Of a stretch of DNA of 64,000 nucleotides, positions 23,881 through 31,990 are shown piece after piece. Within the stretch, counting starts at the first letter, position 1, and each line of letters opens with the position of its first letter. Below the pieces are notes generated by a model. The model saw only the letters and a program-made list of their open reading frames with translations. It was not told the origin of the DNA and searched no databases. The DNA comes from Fibrobacter sp. (lineage in GTDB: Bacteria > Fibrobacterota > Fibrobacteria > Fibrobacterales > Fibrobacteraceae), in NCBI GenBank assembly GCA_024398835.1, contig JAKSIK010000005.1, positions 62,001-126,000 of the forward strand. The letters are read 5' to 3'. Both the position numbers and the translations under genes were made by a program.

Positions 23881-25020
23881 ATGCTTATGTTTTTTGACGA
23901 ACTCCTTGACGAAACCTACTCCCCAAACGAGTATCCGGCTCTAGACGCATTGTGTGGCGAATGGTCTGAAACTAGGCCTTTTGAGGGCCTGCGCATTCTT
24001 GTGGCGACGCCGATTTTCAGAAATACAATGGTGGAATACCGTGCCCTAATGGCTGGCGGTGCCGATTTGTCAATTGGTCGTGCGACACATCCGGACGAAG
24101 ATGAAAAAGATTTGGCTTCCATGCCCTGCGACAAGAAGATTCTCGCTTACCTTGTTGAAAATGGAATGAAGTTCTATTCCGTTAAGGATGTGGTTCACGA
24201 GGAATCGGAAGGAAAGTCTTTTGATTTGATTCTGGATTGCGCCGGGCAATTTGCGGCTTGTCACCCGAAGATTGGCTTTGTGGAACTGACCCGCAGTGGT
24301 GTTCATTTTTATGAGAATGTGAAGCAACCTGTCTATGTGGCGGATAGCGGCATTGTGAAGCGCATTGAAACCTCCCTGGGAACAGGCGATGGATATTTCC
24401 GGGCCTTGGTCCAGTTGGGCTATAGTGATTTTGAATCCAAGAAGCTCTTGGTTTTTGGAAGTGGAAAGGTGGGGTCCGGAATCGCATTACAGGGCCTTTC
24501 GAAAGGCTGTAGTGTGACTGTCGTGACGGATACCACAAAAAAAGGTACATCGACGGATTTCTGTGCTACACTGGAACAGAATGATATTGACGTCCTGGAT
24601 TGCAGAGATTTTATCGCCACGGTTGCCGCAATACAGTCGGCGGATTACATCGTGACGGCTACAGGCGTGAAGGACGCTCTTGTGAATCCCGTTCTAACTG
24701 AGGCTCTGCTTACCACAAAGGCAAAACTATCCAATATGGGTGTGGAGGACGAATACGGCAAAGATGTCCCGGCAGACAATGTTCTGAATGGAAAAACTCC
24801 GCTGAATTTCATTCTGGAAGAGCCTACCCATCTCAAGTACATTGAAACATCCATGGCGCTGCATGCGGCCTTGGGGGAATGCCTTGTGCGTGATTCCCGC
24901 TTTGAGGGGTTGAAGGAACCGCCTGCGGAGCTAGAAGAAAAGCTCCTGATGACCACCATTCAAAATGGTGTCATCGGAGCTGAAATTTGCGGGATGTTGG
25001 GGCTTTCGCCGGAATTCTAA
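23881..25020 (+). CDS. Divergent S-adenosylhomocysteine hydrolase-like NAD-binding protein
   Basis: 379 residues, shorter than true adenosylhomocysteinase (about 430-490). Homologous regions can be matched in order: LILDCAGQF for the DDGGD loop, GFVELTRSGVHF for the EETTTG loop, PVYVADSGIVKRIETSLGTG for NDSVTKSKFDN, GSGKVGSGIA for the NAD-binding GYGDVGKG, and LSNMGVEDEYG for the IGHFDNEI segment. At the catalytic Lys/Asp/Asn positions the residues appear changed (Arg, Glu, Thr), and the terminal KPxxYRY tail is missing. It keeps an NAD-type Rossmann fold, but AdoHcy hydrolysis is doubtful. TTG 23878, ATG 23881 and ATG 23887 are alternative starts. An AGAGGGA sequence lies upstream. Confidence 0.65.
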   Translation: MLMFFDELLDETYSPNEYPALDALCGEWSETRPFEGLRILVATPIFRNTMVEYRALMAGGADLSIGRATHPDEDEKDLASMPCDKKILAYLVENGMKFYSVKDVVHEESEGKSFDLILDCAGQFAACHPKIGFVELTRSGVHFYENVKQPVYVADSGIVKRIETSLGTGDGYFRALVQLGYSDFESKKLLVFGSGKVGSGIALQGLSKGCSVTVVTDTTKKGTSTDFCATLEQNDIDVLDCRDFIATVAAIQSADYIVTATGVKDALVNPVLTEALLTTKAKLSNMGVEDEYGKDVPADNVLNGKTPLNFILEEPTHLKYIETSMALHAALGECLVRDSRFEGLKEPPAELEEKLLMTTIQNGVIGAEICGMLGLSPEF

Positions 25021-25031
25021 TGCGTGCAGAA

Positions 25032-25052
25032 GTTGGCACTTGAAATGCCAAC
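25032..25052. terminator. Possible bidirectional hairpin between convergent genes
   Basis: GTTGGCA / TGCCAAC, a 7-bp perfect stem with a 7-base loop, in the 38-base gap between two convergent stops. It has no clear T-tract on either side, so termination strength is uncertain. Confidence 0.45.
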
Positions 25053-25058
25053 ACTGAA

Positions 25059-26477
25059 TTACATTTTCGAGAAGAAATTCCTTGTTTCGCGAGCTACAAT
25101 GCCGCTCAAGAGAATGAGGGCCACCAAGTTCGGGAAGGCCATCAGTCCGTTAAAGATATCGGCGCATGTCCACACGGCACTCACGGTGAGGTAGGGGCCG
25201 ATGAACACGGCAGCAATGTAAACCCAGCGATAGGCGAGGATTGCTCCCTTCTTTCCACGACCCACCAGGTATTCAAGGCAGCGTTCCGAATAATAGGCCC
25301 AACCGAGAATAGTGGTGAAAGCGAAGAACACGAGGGAGGCTGTCAGCACAAAGGGAGCAAATGTGGTGCCAAAGGGGAGAATGGAAAGACCGCGAGAGAA
25401 GGCTTCCATGGTGATGTTCACGCCCTGGAATCCAAGGGTCGGGTCCCATGCGCCGGTAACCACGATGACAATGCCCGTCATGGAGCAGATGATGATGGTA
25501 TCAATAAAGGTTCCGGTCATGCAAACAAGACCCTGACGGACGGGTTCCTTCGTTTTTGCGGCAGCGGCAGCAATAGGTGCAGAACCGAGGCCAGCTTCGT
25601 TACTGAAGATACCACGTGCAATACCCTTCTGCATGGCGATGAAAATCGTGCCAACGGCACCGCCTGTGACGGCACTGGGATTGAAGGCTGCGCGGAAAAT
25701 AGTTTCAATGGCACCAGAAACCTGGGAGAGGTTGAGACCGATAATCAACAGGCAGAAAATGATGTAGAAAATGGCCATGAAGGGGACGATAAATGTGGCA
25801 ACGGAGGCGATGCGCTTCAAACCGCCAATGATGACGCCGGCAGCACAAAGGGTTACCACTAAGCCTGCAATTGCTGTGGAGTAGGAAACGGAGTTTCCGG
25901 CGATGTTGATGAATTCGCCTGTGGGGCAGACGGTTGCAACAGCAGAGGTGATGCCATTGACCTGCGTAATGGTTCCAATGCCCAAGAGACCTGCTAGTAC
26001 GCCAAAAATGGCAAAGAGAATGGCGAGCCATTTGAAATTCAGGCCAAAGCGTTCTTTGATGCCAGTTTCAATGTAGTAGAAGGGTCCGCCGAGGATTTTT
26101 CCATCTTTGTCCACTTTGCGGTATTTGACGGCCAACAGGCCTTCGGAATATTTGGTGGCCATGCCGAGGAATGCGGCGACCTCCATCCAGAAAAGAGCGC
26201 CAGGTCCACCGGTGCCAATAGCGGTTGCCACGCCCACGATGTTACCGGTACCAACGGTAGCGGCAAGAGCCGTGCAGAGCGCAGCAAAACTTGAAACTTC
26301 ACCATGGCCTTCAGATTCACTATTGATGGCATAGCGAAGAGCATTTTTCAAGTTGGTGACTTGCAGAACGCCTAGACGAGAGGTGAGTAAAAGACCGACG
26401 AAGAGTATAATTACAATGAGGGGGATGCCCCACACATAACCGTCGACAGTATCCAAAAAAGCGGTTAAAGATTCCAT
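25059..26477 (-). CDS. Sodium:alanine/glycine symporter (AGCS family)
   Basis: Inner-membrane Na+-coupled amino-acid importer, 472 residues with about 10-11 membrane segments. Family signatures: VDGYVWGIPLIVIILFVGL at the N-terminus, ALAATVGTGNIVGVATAI followed by GGPGALFWMEVAAFLGMATKYSEG, GGPFYYIE, RGIFSNEAGLGSAPIAAA, and FFAFTTILGWAYYSERC near the end. Alanine and glycine are the usual substrates; the exact one is not decided by sequence. AGAGGAC lies 4 bases before the ATG and a promoter motif about 24 bases upstream. Monocistronic; it converges on the SAHH-like gene. Confidence 0.92.
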   Translation of the reverse strand: MESLTAFLDTVDGYVWGIPLIVIILFVGLLLTSRLGVLQVTNLKNALRYAINSESEGHGEVSSFAALCTALAATVGTGNIVGVATAIGTGGPGALFWMEVAAFLGMATKYSEGLLAVKYRKVDKDGKILGGPFYYIETGIKERFGLNFKWLAILFAIFGVLAGLLGIGTITQVNGITSAVATVCPTGEFINIAGNSVSYSTAIAGLVVTLCAAGVIIGGLKRIASVATFIVPFMAIFYIIFCLLIIGLNLSQVSGAIETIFRAAFNPSAVTGGAVGTIFIAMQKGIARGIFSNEAGLGSAPIAAAAAKTKEPVRQGLVCMTGTFIDTIIICSMTGIVIVVTGAWDPTLGFQGVNITMEAFSRGLSILPFGTTFAPFVLTASLVFFAFTTILGWAYYSERCLEYLVGRGKKGAILAYRWVYIAAVFIGPYLTVSAVWTCADIFNGLMAFPNLVALILLSGIVARETRNFFSKM

Positions 26478-26500
26478 TAGGTCCTCTAAATATTAAGTCA

Positions 26501-26520
26501 GGACCCAAATTTAGTAAAAA
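26501..26520 (-). promoter_or_regulatory. Promoter motif of the AGCS symporter gene
   Basis: Minus-strand TTTTTACTAAATTTGGGTCC with -10 box TAAATT. The leader is about 24-30 bases and has an RBS, so this is a conventionally translated gene with the same promoter type. Confidence 0.45.
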
Positions 26521-26522
26521 AT

Positions 26523-27635
26523 CTATTGTAACTCTATGATGTTCAAGGATTTATGACAAAAATTGCTTACAAGAAGCGTTTTTATCTGTTTTTTAGGAAT
26601 CCAGAGCGTATTTTGGGGGACTTTGCAGGATTTCGCTGTTTTTTTCAGGCGGATGAGCATCACTTCACACTCCATCTTATGAACGGTGATGTTGTGACGG
26701 AAGCTTCCGCAGGCTTTTGCATCCTCGATTTGATCCGCATTGACAAAATATTCCGCCTCCATAGGGAGCCCAGCCGGAGCGTTTTTTGGGGATTCAAAGT
26801 GGGGAAGGGTCTTCTGATTTTTGAAAAAGGGGTTGGCGTGTTTGGCTTTTTTCGGGCTTTTTTCGTCGGACTTGTTCTCTAGCGCCAGAATTTTCCCGTC
26901 CTTGGATTCGATGACGAGGACTGTCCCGTGCCATTCTTTTTGAATGTGCACCTTTTTAGGAGGGAATTGGCTGGTTTGATTTTTCTGCCGGGCGAGGCAT
27001 GCGCTAGCCAGAGGGCAATTTTCGCAGAGAGGATTCTTTGCTTTGCAGATGGTGCGCCCCAGTTCCATGAGGGCTTCGTTATGGAGATGGGCTTTGGGGC
27101 TGTCGGCAACTTCCCGAGCGTAGTTCCAGTAGATTTCTAAAAAATCCTTGTCCGTGGGGAGGAAATTGAACAGGTTCATGCGGGAGAAAATCCGCACGAG
27201 GTTTCCGTCCAGAATGGCTTCCCGCTGGTGAAAGCCGAGGCTGAGGATGGCGCCAGCGGTATACGCCCCGATACCGGGCAGTGCTTCCAGTTCTGCGCGG
27301 GTCTGCGGGAATTTGCCCCCATAGTGGTCGCAGATTATTGCTGCGGTCTTCAGTATGTTTCGGGCTCTGCTGTAATAGCCGAGGCCTTGCCAGAAATTGA
27401 AAACCTCCGCCTCATTTGCCTTCGCGAGGATTTTAACCGAGGGAAAACGCTTCATCCAGCGAATGAAATAATCCTTGACGGTTGCGACTTGTGTCTGCTG
27501 CAACATGGTTTCGCTAATCCATACAGCGTAGGGGTCCCGAAGTGCATTCAAATCACTAGGCCGCCACGGAAGGCTTGCCGCATTCTTTAAGAACCAGGCA
27601 CGAAGTTTTTTTAGCGATTCAGAATTCAAGGCCAA
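26523..27635 (-). CDS. mutY: A/G-specific adenine DNA glycosylase
   Basis: Removes adenine mispaired with 8-oxoguanine. 370 residues. The HhH-GPD domain has the catalytic glutamate region WISETMLQQTQV, the hairpin-helix-hairpin LPGIGAYTAGAILS and the catalytic aspartate in ILDGNLVRI. The [4Fe-4S] loop is C-x6-C-x2-C-x5-C in CKAKNPLCENCPLASAC. The C-terminal 8-oxoG recognition (Nudix-like) part is recognisable only weakly (HGTVLVIESKDGKILAL) and is lysine-rich and divergent. No ATG precedes the essential N-terminus. The frame is closed by a stop directly upstream, so the start must be TTG at 27635 (or TTG 27629), abutting a repeat array. Confidence 0.9.
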   Translation of the reverse strand: MALNSESLKKLRAWFLKNAASLPWRPSDLNALRDPYAVWISETMLQQTQVATVKDYFIRWMKRFPSVKILAKANEAEVFNFWQGLGYYSRARNILKTAAIICDHYGGKFPQTRAELEALPGIGAYTAGAILSLGFHQREAILDGNLVRIFSRMNLFNFLPTDKDFLEIYWNYAREVADSPKAHLHNEALMELGRTICKAKNPLCENCPLASACLARQKNQTSQFPPKKVHIQKEWHGTVLVIESKDGKILALENKSDEKSPKKAKHANPFFKNQKTLPHFESPKNAPAGLPMEAEYFVNADQIEDAKACGSFRHNITVHKMECEVMLIRLKKTAKSCKVPQNTLWIPKKQIKTLLVSNFCHKSLNIIELQ

Positions 27636-27636
27636 T

Positions 27637-27719
27637 TAATAATTTAAAATTCAAAATGCAAAATTATTTCATTAAATTTTTGTGAATCTAATTGTGAATT
27701 TTGCATTGTTAATTATGAA
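27637..27719. repeat. 7-bp-period repeat array between mutY and the glycosyltransferase gene
   Basis: AT-rich heptamer-like units (aaaattc, aaaatgc, tgaattt, tgcattg) fill the 84-base gap. The array reaches the mutY TTG start on one side and the glycosyltransferase stop on the other. Confidence 0.65.
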
Positions 27720-29150
27720 TTAAAGTTTGTAGTATTCTTTCTTCAGCTGGCGGAAGTATTCAAACTGCACCTTGGTGGAACTTTCCAGAGTGTAAATCTG
27801 GCTCCGCTCATGGCAATGCTTGCGCATTTCTTCGTAGGCGCTGGCTTGTTCCAGTTTGAAGGAGCGGCATTCTTCCAGAGCGCTGATCCACTGGTCCATT
27901 TCTATGGGTAGAATCTTACCGCATTTTTCATCCTGCACAATGTTTCGCGGGCCGCCGTAGTTGCTAACGATGGCGGGGGTCCCGGTGGACATGGCTTCCA
28001 CCACCACGTTTCCGAAGGTGTCCGTGGTGCTGGGGAAGAGGAAGAAGTCGGAATCGGCGTAGAGTCCGGCCAGGGTCTCGCCGCCTTGTTCACCGGCGAA
28101 GTGTACGCTATTGTTTCCTTCAAATTCCTTCTTGATTTCTTCCAGATACCAGCCGTAGCCCACGTACATGAGTTCCACGTCGTCGTGCATGGCGGAGAAT
28201 TTCTTCCAGACTTCGTTGAGGAAGGCGAGATTCTTTTCTTTGGAAATGCGACCGATGAAGGAGAAGCGCACTGGACGTTTTTCTCGGGTGTCGCCGAACT
28301 TTTCCCAGGTGCCCTTTCCGCGCATGTCGGGAGAGAACTTTTCAAGGGGGAGCCCGCGGGGGAGGATTTTCACCTGGTTAGCAGGCACTTTCAAATCGCG
28401 GGTGAGAATGTTGGCGTAGTCGTCGCAGGGGCTGATGACCGGGCGCGCCATCCAGTAGAAGATTCGCATGAGCCATAGCACGTAGACGTGCATCCACTTC
28501 GCTTTTACGAGCGTCTTGGTGTAGGTGGGAACGTCGGTGCGGTAATGGCTGAAGACCTTGATGCCTGCGACAAGAGCGCAGAAGCAGATGAGCCAAGCGC
28601 CTGGGCTCGGGGTTTCAAGCTCAATCATGTCGATGGGGTAGCGCTTGATAAGGCGGAGTACGGGGCTCACGCGGGGAATGGCAAGTTCGCTGTTGGCATA
28701 CCCCAGTTGTTCCATGCTGAACATTCTGGGAAGGAGCATGCAGTAGCCGTTTTCCACAACGCCACAGGGTCTGGAATTGAAGGCGTTGCCGGCTAGGAAA
28801 GCCTTCATTCCGTGGGCGCGCATATAGGGAATTACGTTCCGCAAATTGTTGGCGATGCCGTTGGTTTCATCCAGGTTGTCGGAATAGAATAGAATGCGGA
28901 CGTCATCTGCCGGGCGTTTTTTGCGTTCCTGTTTCAGGTAGAAGCGTAGCTTGAGAAGCGTGGGCAGATTGCGGAAAACGGTCAGGAAAACAATGGGCGG
29001 AATCCAGCAGGTGCGCACGTTTCCGGGCGGCTTGTGCTTGATGCCAAAGCATTTGCGGAAGGTGCTGGTAACGGTACGCCCGAAAATAGTGGGGCGGGAG
29101 TCCAGTTTGTCCGTTGCCTTAAGTTTTGTTGAATTTGACGCAGTCGTCAT
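27720..29150 (-). CDS. GT4-type glycosyltransferase
   Basis: GT-B fold retaining glycosyltransferase of 476 residues. The N-terminal acceptor domain has FYSDNLDETNGIANNLRNV, and the C-terminal donor domain has RFSFIGRISKEKNL and the nucleotide-sugar E-x7-E-like motif FPSTTDTFGNVVVEAMSTGTP with IVSNYGGPRNI. It resembles the family of glycolipid alpha-mannosyl or glucosyl transferases (SQDG/PimB-like). Donor and acceptor are not predictable. The first about 70 residues, including a hydrophobic IPPIVFLTVF stretch, may be an extra membrane-associated region. The ATG lies within the last codons of hisA (32-base overlap), and no other ATG occurs for about 100 codons. Confidence 0.8.
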   Translation of the reverse strand: MTTASNSTKLKATDKLDSRPTIFGRTVTSTFRKCFGIKHKPPGNVRTCWIPPIVFLTVFRNLPTLLKLRFYLKQERKKRPADDVRILFYSDNLDETNGIANNLRNVIPYMRAHGMKAFLAGNAFNSRPCGVVENGYCMLLPRMFSMEQLGYANSELAIPRVSPVLRLIKRYPIDMIELETPSPGAWLICFCALVAGIKVFSHYRTDVPTYTKTLVKAKWMHVYVLWLMRIFYWMARPVISPCDDYANILTRDLKVPANQVKILPRGLPLEKFSPDMRGKGTWEKFGDTREKRPVRFSFIGRISKEKNLAFLNEVWKKFSAMHDDVELMYVGYGWYLEEIKKEFEGNNSVHFAGEQGGETLAGLYADSDFFLFPSTTDTFGNVVVEAMSTGTPAIVSNYGGPRNIVQDEKCGKILPIEMDQWISALEECRSFKLEQASAYEEMRKHCHERSQIYTLESSTKVQFEYFRQLKKEYYKL

Positions 29151-29910
29151 ATTTCACTCCTTTACCACCGAAAAGGTCTAAAGCGCTTCCGATGGTGAGG
29201 TCGATTTTCCCACCCGAAATTTGTTTGCAGTGTTCCAAGTCTGCAAGGCTCTTGGCCCCGCCCGCGTATGTGACGGGGATGGGGCTGTTTTGTGCCAGAA
29301 ATTGAATCAGTTCGTCGTCCATTCCTTGTTGTTTGCCTTCTACGTCGGCGGCATGGACTAAAAATTCATCACAGTATTTTGACAAATCAGCGAGATTTTC
29401 TGCGTTGATTTGAATGTCAATTAAAGTTTGCCAGCGGTTGATGGCGATGTTCCATTGTGGTTTTGCGGATGTCGTCGCGGTGCCGCTTGTTGTGGTGCGT
29501 TTGCAGCTTAAATCCAGAACCAGGCGTTCTTTTCCAATGGATTGGACCAGTGAATCAAGGCGGTCCCGGGAGAGTTTGCCATCGGGGAATATCCAGCTGG
29601 TGACAATCACATGACTGGCGCCGGCATCGATGTATTCCTTGGCGTTCTCTCCATTGATGCCGCCACCGACTTGCAGGCCGCCGGGATAAGCTGCCAGTGC
29701 CGCTTTCGCGCTTGCCTCGTTTCCCTTGCCTAACATGATGACGTGACCGCCGGTAATGCCATCCCGCTTGTAGAGCTCGGCAAACCAGGCAGCGCTCTTC
29801 TCCGTTTCGAAATTGGTTTTCAGGCCAACGCCAGAATCATTGAGGGAACTACCCACAATCTGCTTCACTTTTCCATCGTGCAAATCTATGCAGGGGCGAA
29901 ATTTGGTCAT
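29119..29910 (-). CDS. hisA: Eukaryotic-type HisA (ProFAR isomerase)
   Basis: Converts ProFAR to PRFAR in histidine synthesis with a TIM barrel. 263 residues from ATG 29910 (RBS AAGGA 5 bases upstream). The sequence follows the fungal HIS6-type enzyme rather than the usual bacterial HisA: RPCIDLHDGKVKQIVGSSL, KTNFETEKSAAWFAELYK, LQVGGGING, VIVTSWIFPDGKL, LVLDLSCK, NRWQTLIDIQINAENL, FLVHAADVEGKQQGMD, TYAGGAKSLADL and KIDLTIGSALDLFGG. A Thr/Ser-rich insertion (TTTSGTATTSAKP) follows the catalytic DLSCK strand. It starts within the stop codon of the upstream gene (TGATG) and overlaps the glycosyltransferase gene by 32 bases. Confidence 0.9.
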   Translation of the reverse strand: MTKFRPCIDLHDGKVKQIVGSSLNDSGVGLKTNFETEKSAAWFAELYKRDGITGGHVIMLGKGNEASAKAALAAYPGGLQVGGGINGENAKEYIDAGASHVIVTSWIFPDGKLSRDRLDSLVQSIGKERLVLDLSCKRTTTSGTATTSAKPQWNIAINRWQTLIDIQINAENLADLSKYCDEFLVHAADVEGKQQGMDDELIQFLAQNSPIPVTYAGGAKSLADLEHCKQISGGKIDLTIGSALDLFGGKGVKYDDCVKFNKT

Positions 29911-30965
29911 CAGTCCTTGACTCCTGTAATTGCCCAATCCACCTTTTTGCCGTGGCTTCCATCGCTACGACCGCGGTAGAAGAGAATCTCTCCGCCGGCG
30001 GCCATTTTGAAGGCCTGCTTTGCAACCCAGCCATCCACTTTATCCAGGAGGGAAGCCTTCTGCAACTTCTTCTCGACATTGAACTGCAGTTCTGGAATGC
30101 CGTTTTTCCAAGTGATGGCGAGATTCTTTTTCGGGAATTTCTTTCCGGTGTATCCGGCACCGTCATCCTGGATGCTTTCGGGCATGGCAATCTTCAAACC
30201 CTCGGCGCTGTTATAGATGGCGTAACCGAAGGGCTTTCCGTCTTCCGTGAGGGAAATACGCCCGGCGTACATGGGGGCGCTTGTATGGGTGCTGAAGTTG
30301 ATGGAGCGGGAGGCGATGTCTGTCGCTTGCGTTGTCTGCCACGTCTGATCCATGTAGGCGTAACCCTTCACGGTGAGAGTGTCTTCGTTGTAGGCGATTT
30401 TCCCAGAAACGCGACCGTATGGAATGAGAACGTATTCGCCGAATTGTTCCTTACCGATGGTCCAGACGCCATTGCCGGGAATCTTCCCTGCGACGGAACT
30501 TTCAAAGGTCACATCCAGCAGGAACTTGCCGTTTTTGTCGGCGGTGAAGAGCACATGATGGCCCTTGCCGGGCATGTTTTCCATCTTGTATTCGCCTTTG
30601 ATGTCGATGGTAGCTTTACTCTTGTCGGCCACAAGGCGTTCTGGCGGATATTGGCGGCCCACGGTGTAGGTTTTGCCCTTGAAATTCCAGAAACTGATAT
30701 CGCAGGCGACTTTCTTGCCCGAGGCTGGAATGTATAAGGTGGAATAGTTGACGAAGGCTCTGGTGCCATTGTCAAAAATGAACTGGTAGCTCCACGTCTC
30801 GTTAAAGCCTTTGACACCCTTGTCGTGGGGCATGAAGTCGGAAACAGTGGGCGAGCGGGGAGTACTTTCGGGTGATTTTACATCCACGGCAAATGCGGTG
30901 CTGCATATGCCGAGAACAAGGCAGAGGCCAGCAATAATGTGCATTTTTTTGAGGGTAAAATCCAT
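29910..30965 (-). CDS. Secreted lipocalin-like protein (AttH/CrtC-like)
   Basis: 351 residues with a cleavable signal peptide (AGLCLVLGICSTAFA, cleavage near residue 26). The rest is beta-rich and repetitive in hydrophobicity, as in the double-lipocalin AttH/CrtC/Svf1 group. VKGYAYMDQTWQT around residue 200 recalls the G-x-x-Y-x-D-x-x-W signature of that group, and the end has a GRSDGSHGKKVDWAITG strand. Function in bacteria is unclear: the carotenoid hydratase CrtC belongs to the fold, but no carotenoid genes are nearby. It is the first gene of the transcript with hisA and a glycosyltransferase, coupled by TGATG. Fold assignment is tentative. Confidence 0.55.
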   Translation of the reverse strand: MDFTLKKMHIIAGLCLVLGICSTAFAVDVKSPESTPRSPTVSDFMPHDKGVKGFNETWSYQFIFDNGTRAFVNYSTLYIPASGKKVACDISFWNFKGKTYTVGRQYPPERLVADKSKATIDIKGEYKMENMPGKGHHVLFTADKNGKFLLDVTFESSVAGKIPGNGVWTIGKEQFGEYVLIPYGRVSGKIAYNEDTLTVKGYAYMDQTWQTTQATDIASRSINFSTHTSAPMYAGRISLTEDGKPFGYAIYNSAEGLKIAMPESIQDDGAGYTGKKFPKKNLAITWKNGIPELQFNVEKKLQKASLLDKVDGWVAKQAFKMAAGGEILFYRGRSDGSHGKKVDWAITGVKD

Positions 30966-30984
30966 ACCCTTAAAGATAGAAAAA
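30966..30984 (-). promoter_or_regulatory. Promoter motif of the lipocalin-hisA-GT operon (near-leaderless)
   Basis: Minus-strand TTTTTCTATCTTTAAGGGT runs directly into ATG 30965; the -10 box TATCTT (30973-30978) ends 7 bases before it. Confidence 0.5.
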
Positions 30985-31006
30985 TGAAATTTTCTCGTTG
31001 CGGATT

Positions 31007-31990
31007 TTAGAGGCGAAGGTCTTGACCCATGCCCATTTTCAGCTCGGTGCGGCGGCGGACCACCATCTCATTGAACAAGTCGGTGAGACTATCTTCAATG
31101 CTCACCATGGGTTTCCAACCCAAGTTGTTGATTTTGGTGGGGTCTCCGATGAGGAGCGGAATGTCGTTACTTCTTTCGTAACCCGGGTCAAATCTGAAAT
31201 CCACGCTGATGCCGGCAATGTCCACCAGCATATCCACCAACTCACGGAGGGTGTAGGATTTCCCGCTGCAGATGTTGTAGATTTCGCCAGATTCGGCGGT
31301 GTTCAAAACCTGAATCATTCCGCGGGCTACGTCACGAACATCCACCACATCGCGACTCACATCTAAACTACCGGAATAAATAACGGGTTCTGCTCCGTAA
31401 TACTTGATTTTCACCAACTGGTAGGTGATGGAAGGAATCGCGAAACGGCGGCTGTGATGGGGACCCGTAAAATGGAAGGGGCGCACGGCAACCACATGGA
31501 GCCCGTGAGCGTTGTGGAATTGGTTTCCCAGAAGTTCCATGCATGCTTTGGATGTGGCGTACGGCGTGAGAGGATTGGGGCGGTCTTCCTCTTTATGCAG
31601 ATAAGTTAACTGGCGGTCGTCACGGCCGTAGATTTCACTACTGCTGAGGAGCATCACTTTGGCCTTCGGCGTAACCTGCTGTACGGCTTCCAGAAGGGTT
31701 TGCGTTCCCAGCAGGTTGATGTTCAACGTCTCGTAGGGCTTTTTGTAGCTGAGCCCTACAGAAGATTGGCTTGCCAGGTGATAGACATGGGTAGGTTGTA
31801 CTTTTTGGACAACTTCATAAACTTCTTTGTAGTTGAGAAGGTCTCCGGTCAAATACTCTACACCTTCCACCTTTTGCCAAGGCTGGGGCTGCTCATTACT
31901 AAAACTAAAAAGGTCGTGGTTTGTTCCGCTCAGGTTAGAGAGAATGTGAAATCCTAATGCACCTGTTCCGCCAGTGACGAGAATACTCAT
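31007..31990 (-). CDS. Extended SDR sugar-nucleotide reductase (GDP-6-deoxy-mannose reductase-like)
   Basis: NAD(P)-dependent epimerase/dehydratase-family protein of 327 residues. Nucleotide motif GGTGALGFH at the N-terminus; catalytic SSSEIYG plus Y-A-T-S-K; VRPFHFTGPHHSRRF and SRDVVDVRDVARG are typical of GDP-4-keto-6-deoxymannose reductases (Rmd) and GDP-mannose 4,6-dehydratases. Rmd is favoured because of the HLASQSSVGLSYKKP segment and length, but no gmd gene is in view. The start overlaps the aroKB stop by 4 bases (ATGA), so a sugar-nucleotide enzyme is coupled to aromatic synthesis genes. The product would supply a deoxyhexose for surface glycans. Confidence 0.75.
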   Translation of the reverse strand: MSILVTGGTGALGFHILSNLSGTNHDLFSFSNEQPQPWQKVEGVEYLTGDLLNYKEVYEVVQKVQPTHVYHLASQSSVGLSYKKPYETLNINLLGTQTLLEAVQQVTPKAKVMLLSSSEIYGRDDRQLTYLHKEEDRPNPLTPYATSKACMELLGNQFHNAHGLHVVAVRPFHFTGPHHSRRFAIPSITYQLVKIKYYGAEPVIYSGSLDVSRDVVDVRDVARGMIQVLNTAESGEIYNICSGKSYTLRELVDMLVDIAGISVDFRFDPGYERSNDIPLLIGDPTKINNLGWKPMVSIEDSLTDLFNEMVVRRRTELKMGMGQDLRL

